Below are positions 1 to 6,778 of a stretch of 7,841 bases of DNA, one piece after another. Numbering within the stretch: the stretch's first letter is position 1; each line of letters opens with the position of its first letter. The position numbers were made by a program, and so were the translations under genes. Location: assembly GCA_913050305.1 (NCBI GenBank), contig CAJXAS010000083.1:1-7841 (forward strand), in the 5' to 3' direction. The notes under the pieces were generated by a model. It searched no databases and was not told the DNA's origin. It was given only the letters and a program-made list of their open reading frames with translations. The DNA is from an uncultured Polaribacter sp. Its GTDB lineage: Bacteria; Bacteroidota; Bacteroidia; Flavobacteriales; Flavobacteriaceae.

Positions 1-153
1 TACAAAATAATAGGTTTTGAACCTAATGTATATACAATCATCATAAATTTAGGATTGGCCTTTATTTTATCTCCAAGAGTGAAAAAAATAGACAATAAAA
101 ACGGAACAAAAGAGGAGTTTACTTGGCTGTTTTGTAAAAAAATATTGAAGTAA
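1..153 (+). CDS. Small membrane protein, C-terminal 50 residues (5' end outside window)
   Basis: Frame 1 is open from the first base to a TAA at 151-153, and the start lies to the left of the window. The visible part has a short hydrophobic stretch (YTIIINLGLAFILSP) followed by a basic tail ending in FTWLFCKK. It shares LAFILSPR, a lysine-rich segment containing a glycine, and TWLF with the next protein in the same order. The two are therefore most likely tandem paralogues. Its stop is 1 bp from the next ATG, so the two are probably co-transcribed. The function is unknown. The hydrophobic segment and charged tail suggest a small inner-membrane protein with a cytoplasmic C-terminus, but that is inference. 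The call rests on the paralogy and tight spacing, because a 50-codon open frame in AT-rich DNA is weak evidence alone. Confidence 0.65.
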   Translation, partial: YKIIGFEPNVYTIIINLGLAFILSPRVKKIDNKNGTKEEFTWLFCKKILK

Positions 154-154
154 T

Positions 155-382
155 ATGAAACTATTTAAGATAGTATATTGGTTAATCTACCCGATTTTAA
201 TTGTAGTATTTATGCTTATTTTTGATCAACTATTCGATACAGATAACTTTATAGTAAAAGCAGGAAGTAGCGCCGTTTTAGCTTTTATACTGTCACCAAG
301 AAAAAAGATTATTCAAACAGAAAAAGGTAAAATAAAGCAAATTACTTGGCTCTTTCTAAAAGAACCAATAGGATTAGATTAA
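155..382 (+). CDS. Small two-helix membrane protein, 75 aa, paralogue of upstream gene
   Basis: This 75-residue protein starts at an ATG 1 bp after the stop of its upstream paralogue. Residues about 8-27 (YWLIYPILIVVFMLIFDQLF) form a strong transmembrane segment. Residues about 36-48 form a second, shorter hydrophobic segment running into SPRKK. The tail is basic and ends with TWLFLKE. The SPR-basic-G-x(n)-TWLF pattern is shared with the preceding protein. No enzymatic motif is visible and I do not recognise a named family. The gene ends 44 bp before the exonuclease III start, so it may share a transcript with xth, although I see no functional link. Two membrane segments with a cytoplasmic basic tail is the most natural topology, by inference. 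Confidence 0.72.
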   Translation: MKLFKIVYWLIYPILIVVFMLIFDQLFDTDNFIVKAGSSAVLAFILSPRKKIIQTEKGKIKQITWLFLKEPIGLD

Positions 383-426
383 TAATTTATTTTTTCACTT
401 ACTTAAAAATTTTAAAGGCACTTTTT

Positions 427-1188
427 ATGAAAATAATATCATATAATGTAAACGGAATTAGAGCTGCTTTAAAAAAGGGTTTTATAGATTGGTTAAAGGT
501 TGCAAAGCCAGACGTAATTTGCATTCAAGAAACGAAAGCACATAAAGAACAATTAGATGTATCTGAGTTTGAAAATGCTGGGTATACCCATCATTATTGG
601 TTTTCTGCTCAGAAAAAAGGATACTCTTCTGTTGCTATACTTTGTAAAGAAAAGCCAAACCATATTGAATATGGCACAGGAATAGAAACAATGGATTTTG
701 AAGGTAGAAATCTTCGTGTGGACTTTGATACTATTTCTATTATGAGTATGTATTTGCCTTCCGGAACAAATCTAGATAGACTGAAGTTTAAACTGAATTA
801 TATGGACGAAATTCAGGAGTACATCAATAAACTGAAACAAGAAATTCCGAATTTAGTTATTTGTGGAGATTACAATGTTTGCCACGAAGAAATTGATATT
901 CACAACCCTAAAATGAAGGGTGTTTCCGGTTTTTTACCAGAGGAAAGAACATGGATGGGGGATTTTATAAAAAGTGGATTCGTAGATAGTTTTAGACACT
1001 TAAATCAAGAGAAACAAGAATACTCTTGGTGGAGTTATAGGGCCAATTCAAGAGCTAATAATAAAGGATGGCGTTTAGATTACGCAATGGTTTCAGAACC
1101 CTTAAAAAACAGCATTTCTAGAGCGTATATTTTATCAGAAGCAAAACATTCTGATCATTGCCCAATTGTAGTTGAATTAGATATATAA
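427..1188 (+). CDS. xth: Exodeoxyribonuclease III (AP endonuclease, ExoA/Xth family)
   Basis: This 253-residue protein belongs to the endonuclease/exonuclease/phosphatase fold. ExoIII enzymes cleave DNA 5' of abasic sites and remove 3' blocking groups in base excision repair in the cytoplasm. All hallmark motifs are visible: N7 in the opening MKIISYNVNGIRA, metal ligand E35 in CIQETK, Y109 in the YLPSG loop, D148 and N150 in GDYNV, D218 in WRLDY, and D243-H244 in the terminal SDHCPIV. The length matches the family (about 250-270). The frame is open back to an ATG at 346, but that would add 27 unrelated residues and overlap the previous gene by 37 bp. The ATG at 427 gives the canonical family N-terminus and is preferred. 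The next gene follows after 7 bp, suggesting one transcript. I see no disrupted catalytic residue. Confidence 0.96.
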   Translation: MKIISYNVNGIRAALKKGFIDWLKVAKPDVICIQETKAHKEQLDVSEFENAGYTHHYWFSAQKKGYSSVAILCKEKPNHIEYGTGIETMDFEGRNLRVDFDTISIMSMYLPSGTNLDRLKFKLNYMDEIQEYINKLKQEIPNLVICGDYNVCHEEIDIHNPKMKGVSGFLPEERTWMGDFIKSGFVDSFRHLNQEKQEYSWWSYRANSRANNKGWRLDYAMVSEPLKNSISRAYILSEAKHSDHCPIVVELDI

Positions 1189-1195
1189 AACTGTA

Positions 1196-2479
1196 ATGAA
1201 ACAATTCTTATTAATTCTATTATGTAGTTCTAGTTTTTTTGCACAAACACCAAATACAGTGTTTTCTAAAAAAATAACACCAACAGGTTTATTTTCGGAT
1301 TATGATATTGCCTTAATTGATAGCTTATTAATGGATACTAAATATAAGTCTCCGTTATATGAAAAATCAACTTACGTAATAAATGATATAGAAGAAAATG
1401 ATGTTTCTGATATCAAATTATCTACAGAAATCCTAAAAGCAAGACTTCACAATATTAATACCAAAACACCTTTTCATATTGCATACAATCCTGCATTAGA
1501 AAAAGTAATAAAATCTTATTTAAAGTATCGTAAAAGATACTATCCTGCTCTAATGGCGAAGGCCGCGTATTATTTTCCAATGTTTGAGAAATTTCTAGAT
1601 AAATATGATATTCCTTTAGAAATGAAGTACTTAGCTATTGTAGAATCTACTTTAAATCCAACTGCAAAATCTAGAATGGGTGCAACGGGCTTATGGCAAT
1701 TTATGTATCCAACCGGCGTACAGTACAAATTAAAGGTAAGTTCTTATGTAGATGAGCGCCAAGATCCTGTTAGAGCAACCATTGCTGCTTGCGAATACTT
1801 GTCAGATTTGTACACTATTTTTGGCGATTGGGATTTGGCTTTAGCGGCGTACAATTCTGGGCCAGGAAATGTTGCTAAAGCGATTAAACGTTCTGGGGGT
1901 TACAGAAATTATTGGAATATTCGTCCGTTTTTACCAAGAGAAACTGCTAGTTACGTGCCTGCATTTTATGCAACTATGTATTTATTCGAATATCAAAAAG
2001 AGCATCAATTAATTGCAGAAGTTCCGCAAATTCGTTATTTTGAGACAGATACACTACATGTAAAAAAGACCATAAGTTTTGATCATGTTTCAGAAATGAC
2101 AGGTATTAGTTTAGAGTTAATCCAGTTTTTAAATCCTTCTTATAAGTTAGATATTATTCCTTTTGTTGAAGGAAAAAATTATACAATTACGCTACCAAGA
2201 AAAAATGCTTTCAATTTTATAGAAAAAGAGCAAGCAATTTATGCTTTAGCAGACGAGGACGCAGCTAAAAGAGAAAAGCCATTGCCTAAGTATTTTGAAT
2301 TAGATAAACGCATCCGGTATAAAGTAAAAAATGGAGATTTCTTAGGGAAAATTGCAAATAAATTTGGGGTGAGAGTAAGTGATATTAAACGTTGGAACAG
2401 AATGAAAACGAGTAGATTAAAAATTGGTCAACGTTTAAGTATTTATCCAAAGAAGTTAGCGATTACAAAAGCTAATTAA
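1196..2479 (+). CDS. mltD: Secreted MltD-like lytic transglycosylase with LysM domain, shortened C-terminus
   Basis: This 427-residue protein probably cleaves the MurNAc-GlcNAc bond of peptidoglycan in the periplasm. A signal peptide spans residues 1-16, with likely cleavage after SFFA before QTPN. It has no lipobox, unlike E. coli MltD. The SLT (GH23) domain covers about 135-240: catalytic E150 in IVESTLNP, then GATGLWQFM (G165-W167-Q168) and AYNSGPGNV (Y219, N220, G222). Residues about 289-334 resemble a degenerate LysM. A clear LysM lies at about 374-417 (RYKVKNGD to RLSIYPKK) and would bind glycan. The gene sits 7 bp after xth and before a lipoprotein gene. It is odd that the same frame continues past the TAA into another recognisable LysM, so the protein appears to have lost its final domain. 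The catalytic domain is intact and the shortened enzyme is probably active. Confidence 0.92.
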   Translation: MKQFLLILLCSSSFFAQTPNTVFSKKITPTGLFSDYDIALIDSLLMDTKYKSPLYEKSTYVINDIEENDVSDIKLSTEILKARLHNINTKTPFHIAYNPALEKVIKSYLKYRKRYYPALMAKAAYYFPMFEKFLDKYDIPLEMKYLAIVESTLNPTAKSRMGATGLWQFMYPTGVQYKLKVSSYVDERQDPVRATIAACEYLSDLYTIFGDWDLALAAYNSGPGNVAKAIKRSGGYRNYWNIRPFLPRETASYVPAFYATMYLFEYQKEHQLIAEVPQIRYFETDTLHVKKTISFDHVSEMTGISLELIQFLNPSYKLDIIPFVEGKNYTITLPRKNAFNFIEKEQAIYALADEDAAKREKPLPKYFELDKRIRYKVKNGDFLGKIANKFGVRVSDIKRWNRMKTSRLKIGQRLSIYPKKLAITKAN

Positions 2480-2680
2480 AGATTTCATCAGTAAAAAAAC
2501 AGAGAAATACCAAATAAGAAAGATAGTCTTGAAACGTACACAGTAAAAAAAGGGGATTCACTTTGGACAATTTTTAGAAAATTTAACAATGTTTCTATTG
2601 ATGAAATTAAAAAGTGGAACAATATTTGGAGTATTAAAACTTTGAAACCCTGAACTAAACTTAAAATTTATAAAAGCTAA
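2480..2680 (+). pseudogene. Decayed second LysM domain of the upstream transglycosylase
   Basis: This 201-bp stretch stays in the frame of the transglycosylase gene and encodes an obvious LysM: from codon 2537, YTVKKGDSLWTIFRKF, then VSIDEIKKWNNI, LKP, a stop, and TKLKIYKS. It aligns with the intact LysM (YKVKNGDFLGKIANKF, VSDIKRWNRM, LKIGQRLSIYPKK). Stops interrupt it at 2477-2479 (TAA), 2492-2494 (TAA) and 2651-2653 (TGA), the last where the intact copy has Gly. The frame finally ends at 2678-2680, 2 bp before the next gene. No ATG in this stretch would give a separate protein. The simplest reading is that the ancestral protein ran to 2680 with at least two LysM domains and that the tail has been lost. 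The retained similarity suggests fairly recent decay. Sequencing error is less likely given several separate stops, but compensating indels around 2477-2530 cannot be excluded. Confidence 0.8.
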
Positions 2681-2682
2681 TT

Positions 2683-3666
2683 ATGAAAAATCTATTTTCA
2701 ATATTTATTATAACAGTTTTACTAACCTCTTGTGTAGGAACAGATAAATTTGTGCTAAGAAATTCTCTTGGTAAAATTAACAAAGTAATGGTGGTTGCTA
2801 AAGTTAGCGACTGGAACGGAGATGTAGGGTCTGCAATTAGAAATTCTTTTGGAGATTTAGTAATTGGTCTTCCACAACCAGAACCAGTACTTTCTGTTTC
2901 GCAAATTGCGCCAAATGGCTTTAACTCTATGATGAAGGTTTCTAGAAACATTCTAATTATTGGTGAAGGTGAAAAAGAAGATTTTTATATAAAAAAGAAT
3001 GTATATGCCCAACCGCAAATTATTATTTACGTCTACGGAACAGATGATGCAAGCGTTATAAAAATATTTAACAAGCATAAAAAAGAAATTATAGATGCTT
3101 ATATCTCTTCGGATATATTAATGACTCAGAATATTTTTAAGGGCAAGAAACTAGATGATTCTCAATTTAAAACACTTCAAAATTTAGGCATTTCTTTTAC
3201 GGCTCCAGAAAATTTTAAAACAGTAGATGATACTGGAGATTTCTTATGGTTAAGACAACACTTGGTAAGTGGAATTGCAAAAACAGGGAGTAATAATATT
3301 TTAGTGTATTCAGTTCCTATAAACGACGAAACTAAAATTGCTGAAAACATTATAGCTGTTAGAAATCGTATGGGTAAAAAGTACATTCCGGGTACAGACC
3401 CAGAAACAATGCATATGATTACAGAAGAAGCTTACACACCTTATACTTCAGAAGTAGTTTTAGATGGTAAAAAAACTTTTGAGACAAGAGGTAAATGGGA
3501 AGTGAAAAATGATTTTATGGCAGGACCATTTTTAAATTATTCTGTAGTTGATAAGAAGAATAATAGAATTATAGTTTTTGAAGGTTTTACGTATGCTCCT
3601 TCCGTTAATAAAAGAGCTTTTTTGTTTGAGTTAGAAGCTATTGCAAAATCTATGAAGATTAAATAA
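2683..3666 (+). CDS. DUF4837-family lipoprotein
   Basis: This 327-residue protein has a lipoprotein signal peptide with lipobox LLTSC, so the mature protein would begin at acylated C17 and be anchored on an envelope membrane. The following VGTDK lacks a clear surface-export (LES) signal of acidic residues right after the cysteine. The body, with SDWNGDVGSAIRN, LPQPEPVLSVSQI and the C-terminal MAGPFLNYSVVDKKN (from residue 279), resembles the DUF4837 family of Bacteroidota, whose function is not known. I assign it from memory of the family and cannot run a profile search. The length fits. The start is 2 bp after the terminal stop of the old transglycosylase frame, which suggests the two genes were translationally coupled before the LysM tail decayed. 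The adjacency to a peptidoglycan enzyme hints at an envelope role, by inference. It ends 28 bp from the convergent trpS. Confidence 0.88.
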   Translation: MKNLFSIFIITVLLTSCVGTDKFVLRNSLGKINKVMVVAKVSDWNGDVGSAIRNSFGDLVIGLPQPEPVLSVSQIAPNGFNSMMKVSRNILIIGEGEKEDFYIKKNVYAQPQIIIYVYGTDDASVIKIFNKHKKEIIDAYISSDILMTQNIFKGKKLDDSQFKTLQNLGISFTAPENFKTVDDTGDFLWLRQHLVSGIAKTGSNNILVYSVPINDETKIAENIIAVRNRMGKKYIPGTDPETMHMITEEAYTPYTSEVVLDGKKTFETRGKWEVKNDFMAGPFLNYSVVDKKNNRIIVFEGFTYAPSVNKRAFLFELEAIAKSMKIK

Positions 3667-3694
3667 CTATTTAATGTTTCAATAGAAGTGATTC

Positions 3695-4663
3695 TTAATA
3701 CCCTATTTTTTTCCGTAACCTCTTTATAACTTTGCTTGCTGTTGCACTTGCTTTTTCTGCTCCAATGCTTAGTGCTTCGTCAATTTCATGTTTGTTTTCC
3801 ATGAAGTGATTATACTTTGTTCTAACCGTTGCAAATTTTTCTATGATTAACTCATATAAAGCCTGTTTTGCGTGACCATAACCATAATTTCCACCTTCAT
3901 AATTTGCTCTCATTTCTTTAATTTGAGTAGCTGAAGCTAGTAGTTTATACAAAGCAAACACGTTATCAGTATCAGGGTTTTTTGGATCTTCCAAGGCCAA
4001 GCTATCGGTTTTAATTCCCATAATTTGTTTGCGTAATTTTTTATCTGTAAGAAAAATATTGATAGTATTGTTTCTAGATTTACTCATTTTTTCACCATCA
4101 ATTCCTGGAACTAATTTTGTGTGTTCTTGTATTTTTGCTTTTGGTAATACCAATGTTTCTCCTAGAACGTTATTTATTCTACTAGCAACATCTCTTGTCA
4201 TTTCTAAATGCTGTAACTGATCTTTACCAACAGGAACAATTTCTGCATCATACAGTAAGATATCCGCCGCCATTAGCATTGGATAGGTAAATAACCCAGC
4301 ATTTACATCTCCTAATCGGTCTGATTTATCTTTAAAACTATGAGCTAATGTTAGTCTTTGAAAAGGAAAGTAGCAACTTAAATACCAAGTTAGTTCTGCT
4401 GTTTGAGGAACATCACTCTGTCTATAAAAAACAGTTTTATTAATATCTAAACCACAAGCTAGCCAAGTCGCAGCAGTACTGTAGGTGTTTTCTCTTAATT
4501 CTTTTCCGTCTTTAATTTGAGTTAAAGAATGCATATCTGCAATAAATAAATACGCTTCATTTTCTGGGTTATTTGCCATTTCTACTGCTGGTAATATAGC
4601 GCCCAGTAAATTCCCTAAATGCGGTGTTCCTGTACTTTGAACACCTGTTAAAATTCTTGACAT
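3695..4663 (-). CDS. trpS: Tryptophanyl-tRNA synthetase
   Basis: This cytoplasmic enzyme charges tRNA-Trp using ATP. The 322-residue product matches bacterial TrpRS length. It opens with the family signature: MSRILTGVQSTG, then the HIGH-equivalent TPHLGNLLG (H15, G17, N18). The Trp-recognition region AADILLY carries D134, followed by PVGKDQLQHLE (146-154). The second class I motif is a canonical KMSKS at 192-196 in GEKMSKSRNN. The C-terminus is the usual basic helix (KVIKRLRKKIGY). The start at 4663 gives the expected N-terminus with no extension. The gene is convergent with the DUF4837 gene and divergent from the acyltransferase gene, so it is probably monocistronic. I found no T-box or other leader regulation. 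The best promoter-like string upstream is one base short of the Bacteroidota -7 consensus, so I do not call it. Confidence 0.97.
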   Translation of the reverse strand: MSRILTGVQSTGTPHLGNLLGAILPAVEMANNPENEAYLFIADMHSLTQIKDGKELRENTYSTAATWLACGLDINKTVFYRQSDVPQTAELTWYLSCYFPFQRLTLAHSFKDKSDRLGDVNAGLFTYPMLMAADILLYDAEIVPVGKDQLQHLEMTRDVASRINNVLGETLVLPKAKIQEHTKLVPGIDGEKMSKSRNNTINIFLTDKKLRKQIMGIKTDSLALEDPKNPDTDNVFALYKLLASATQIKEMRANYEGGNYGYGHAKQALYELIIEKFATVRTKYNHFMENKHEIDEALSIGAEKASATASKVIKRLRKKIGY

Positions 4664-4775
4664 TAATTTTTATTTTTGATACCTTTATAATTGTTAGATA
4701 TTTAAGTTCTTCTAAACAGTACAAAATACAAATAAGTAAGGTGTTAGAACAATCTATGAAAGCAAAAATAAGGTT

Positions 4776-4792
4776 TTGATTAGGAAAATCAA
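4776..4792. repeat. Short inverted repeat between trpS and the acyltransferase gene
   Basis: TTGATT at 4776-4781 and AATCAA at 4787-4792 form a perfect 6-bp inverted repeat with a 5-bp spacer (AGGAA). It lies 33 bp upstream of the acyltransferase start in the divergent region. It could be an operator half-site pair or a weak hairpin. Such short AT-rich palindromes also occur by chance at this composition, so a role is unproven. Confidence 0.3.
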
Positions 4793-4811
4793 TAAACAAA
4801 AAGAATATTAG

Positions 4812-4819
4812 TATTTTTG
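4812..4819 (+). promoter_or_regulatory. Possible Bacteroidota -7 element next to the acyltransferase start
   Basis: TATTTTTG matches the Bacteroidota sigma-A -7 consensus TAnnTTTG at all fixed positions. Only 6 bp separate it from the ATG at 4826, so transcription from it would begin at or next to the start codon and give a leaderless or nearly leaderless mRNA. No TTG occurs at the usual upstream spacing of about 19-20 bp. In such T-rich DNA the match may be chance, so this is a weak call. Confidence 0.3.
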
Positions 4820-4825
4820 TTACTG

Positions 4826-5593
4826 ATGAAAATTTTAAAAATCACTTTATTACTGATTTGGCGCTTGTGGTTTTATGTTTTAATCCTTGTCTTTATGCTG
4901 GCTTTTTTTCCTTTTTTATTGATTTTCTCGCTGCACGAAAAACAATACCATATCTTTTGGAGGTTTGCTAGAATACTCTCTAAAATATTAATTTATGGCA
5001 TGGGATTTCGATTAAATTTTAATTCAGATCAATATATAGATCCGAATAAAAGCTATATGTATTGTCCAAATCATGGTTCTTTGTTAGATCCTTTTGTGTT
5101 AATTGCTTTGAGTAAAAAACCAATTGTATTTGTAGGTAAAAAGGAATTGGCAAGGATTCCTGTTTTTGGTTTTTTTTATAAGAGAACAGTAATTTTGGTA
5201 GACAGAAGCAGCGCAGAAAGTAGAAAACGTGTTTTTAAAATGGCTAAAAAAAGATTACAAAATGGGGTGAGTATGGCTATTTTCCCAGAAGGATTAGTGC
5301 CTACTGAAGACGTGATTTTAGCACCTTTTAAAAAAGGAGCATTTAGTTTAGCAATAGAGTTTGAAATACCAATTATTCCTCAAGTTTATTATGACTGTAA
5401 ACGTTTTTTCTCTTGGGATGTTTTTAAGGGAAGACCAGGTACTTTAAGAGTACACCAGTACAGTTTTATAGAAACAAAAGGTTTGTCTTTAGTAAAAGAT
5501 ATGAGGATTTTAAAAGACAAAACATTTCATCTTATCTACAATGAATTAGAAAAAGATGCTGAATATATGAAAGATACAAATAGAAAAAGATGA
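4826..5593 (+). CDS. plsC: 1-acyl-sn-glycerol-3-phosphate acyltransferase (PlsC family)
   Basis: This 255-residue enzyme of the LPLAT/AGPAT family would transfer a fatty acyl chain to lysophosphatidic acid, making phosphatidic acid at the inner membrane. A hydrophobic segment spans residues about 4-30. The catalytic HX4D motif is H83-D88 in CPNHGSLLDPF. Motif II is represented by KRTVILVDRSS, motif III by FPEGLVP (153-159) and motif IV by IPIIPQVY. The usual motif III residue after FPEG is Thr or Ser; here it is Leu, which may affect acceptor specificity. The frame also has an in-frame TTG at 4817, but the ATG at 4826 gives a normal N-terminus (MKILKITLLLIW) and is preferred. The stop overlaps the next start by 4 bp (ATGA), so the pair is translationally coupled. 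Related acyltransferases for ornithine lipids or other acceptors share these motifs, so the exact substrate is less certain than the fold. Confidence 0.91.
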   Translation: MKILKITLLLIWRLWFYVLILVFMLAFFPFLLIFSLHEKQYHIFWRFARILSKILIYGMGFRLNFNSDQYIDPNKSYMYCPNHGSLLDPFVLIALSKKPIVFVGKKELARIPVFGFFYKRTVILVDRSSAESRKRVFKMAKKRLQNGVSMAIFPEGLVPTEDVILAPFKKGAFSLAIEFEIPIIPQVYYDCKRFFSWDVFKGRPGTLRVHQYSFIETKGLSLVKDMRILKDKTFHLIYNELEKDAEYMKDTNRKR

Positions 5594-6228
5594 GTGAAAA
5601 ACTAAACTACACCTATAGTAAAATTGAAGAAAAATTAAATATTTGGTCTCATGCTTTTGGCTTATTATTAAGCATTATTGCTTTTCCTTTTTTAGTTATA
5701 AAGTCATTTAATTTTGATGGTTTTTGGAAACCTACAAGCTTCATAGTTTATGGTTTTAGTCTAATTATATTATACGCAGCTTCTACATTTTATCATGCGG
5801 CAACAGAGCCTAAGAAGAGGAGAAAGCTAAACATTGTTGATCATGCAGCAATTTATGTTCTAATTGCAGGCAGTTATACACCTTTTACCTTGGTGGGTTT
5901 AGACTCTAGTTTAGGAAACTACATGTTTGTTTTTGTTTGGCTTTTTGCATTAGTTGGTGTTATTCTGAAATTATTCTTTACCGGTAAATTTGATAAATTA
6001 TCTACAGCAATGTACTTACTAATGGGGTGGCAAGTGGTCTTCTTTATAAATCCTTTAATAGATAGCCTATCTGCTTTTAGTTTAAACTATTTATTTATTG
6101 GAGGTGTGTTTTATAGTATTGGAGCCATATTGTATATGATAAAAAGACTACCGTACAATCATGCAATTTTTCACCTTTTTGTTCTGTTAGGAAGTTTTAG
6201 TCACTTCTTGGCAATCTATTTTATGTAG
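5590..6228 (+). CDS. trhA: Hemolysin III / TrhA (PAQR-like) family membrane protein
   Basis: This 212-residue integral membrane protein has about seven hydrophobic segments and belongs to the YqfA/TrhA/hemolysin III branch of the PAQR superfamily. The conserved metal-type residues are visible: H21 in WSHAFG, S65 and H69 in ASTFYH, D84-H85 in VDHAAIYVLIAGSYTPF, and H191 and H195 in NHAIFHLFVLLGSFSH. Length and motif order fit the family. PAQR proteins are proposed to be zinc-dependent hydrolases acting on lipids, and bacterial members are linked to membrane fluidity and fatty-acid homeostasis; hemolytic activity is mostly a historical label. Coupling to the acyltransferase by an ATGA overlap supports a lipid or membrane role here, by inference. 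The gene ends in two consecutive TAG codons (6226-6231) and lies 17 bp from the convergent CYTH gene. Confidence 0.92.
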   Translation: MSEKLNYTYSKIEEKLNIWSHAFGLLLSIIAFPFLVIKSFNFDGFWKPTSFIVYGFSLIILYAASTFYHAATEPKKRRKLNIVDHAAIYVLIAGSYTPFTLVGLDSSLGNYMFVFVWLFALVGVILKLFFTGKFDKLSTAMYLLMGWQVVFFINPLIDSLSAFSLNYLFIGGVFYSIGAILYMIKRLPYNHAIFHLFVLLGSFSHFLAIYFM

Positions 6229-6245
6229 TAGATTTTACTTTAAAA

Positions 6246-6716
6246 TTACCAGTTTTTAAACGGAAGTTTACTGATGCTAGAATTATAATATTTAAGATCT
6301 CCTGTAACCTCTGTGCTCAGCCAAATTGGTTTTTCAAAGGGTTCATTTTCCAAATTTAACTCTATCTCTGCAACAATTAAACCTAAGTTATCACCTAAAA
6401 ATTCATCCACTTCAAAAGTGTGTTTTCCTTTTTTTATCAAATAGCGGTGTTTTTCGATAATACTTTGTTCACATAAAAGCAGTAATGCTTCAGCTTCAGA
6501 AAGAGCTATCTCCTTTTCCCATTCAAATCTTGTAGTTCCTGCTTTGTTAGATTTTCCTTTAATTGTTAAAAAAGCTTTAGTATTAGAAACTCTTACTCGT
6601 ACGGTTCTACTTTTATCAGCGTTTAAATATCCTTGCTTAATGTATTTCTTTTCGAAACTTTCTGTTTTAAAATCTAAGTTTTTTACTAAAAATTTTCTTT
6701 CTATTTCTAAGCTCAT
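6246..6716 (-). CDS. CYTH-domain protein (probable triphosphate tunnel metalloenzyme)
   Basis: This 156-residue soluble protein consists of a single CYTH domain. The signature ExExK is E4-x-E6-x-K8 in LEIERKFLV. Other tunnel residues follow in the expected order: R40 and R42 in RTVRVRV, K53 in LTIKGK, E65 and E67 in RFEWEKEI, K89 and R91 in EKHRYLI, D104-E105 in FEVDEF, and E117 and E119 in VAEIEL. Members bind triphosphates through a metal inside a beta-tunnel. Small bacterial ones of this kind are usually inorganic triphosphatases rather than class IV adenylate cyclases or thiamine triphosphatases, but sequence alone does not settle the substrate. The start at 6716 gives the canonical MSLEIERKF. 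It is convergent with trhA and divergent from porZ, with no functional link evident. A weak promoter-like pair (TTG, 22 bp, TACATTAG) lies upstream at 6738-6770. Confidence 0.93.
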   Translation of the reverse strand: MSLEIERKFLVKNLDFKTESFEKKYIKQGYLNADKSRTVRVRVSNTKAFLTIKGKSNKAGTTRFEWEKEIALSEAEALLLLCEQSIIEKHRYLIKKGKHTFEVDEFLGDNLGLIVAEIELNLENEPFEKPIWLSTEVTGDLKYYNSSISKLPFKNW

Positions 6717-6778
6717 AAAATCTATTTCATTTTTGTACTAATGTAGTCTGTTTTAGCGTTATTGTAACAATAAATAAA

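Noticed and set aside
346..426. N-terminal extension of the exonuclease III frame from an ATG at 346
   Set aside because: It would overlap the preceding gene by 37 bp and add 27 residues unlike any ExoIII N-terminus; the family begins at MKIISYNVNG.
2651..2653. UGA read as glycine (alternative genetic code) or other recoding in the LysM remnant
   Set aside because: The stop falls at a Gly position, but two TAA stops precede it in the same frame, UGA ends the acyltransferase gene, and other glycines use normal codons.
2661..2951. 96-codon open frame on the - strand
   Set aside because: It is a shadow opposite the DUF4837 gene start, with no family resemblance, and it would overlap a well-supported gene.
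3667..3694. Terminator between the DUF4837 gene and trpS
   Set aside because: The 28-bp convergent gap contains no convincing stem-loop.
4569..4799. 76-codon open frame on the - strand upstream of trpS
   Set aside because: It overlaps the trpS start in another frame and has no recognisable domain or coding-like composition.
6239..6260. AT-only inverted repeat (TTTAAAA and TTTTTAAA) between trhA and the CYTH gene as a bidirectional terminator
   Set aside because: The stem has no GC pairs and overlaps the CYTH coding end, so it would be too weak to call as an intrinsic terminator.
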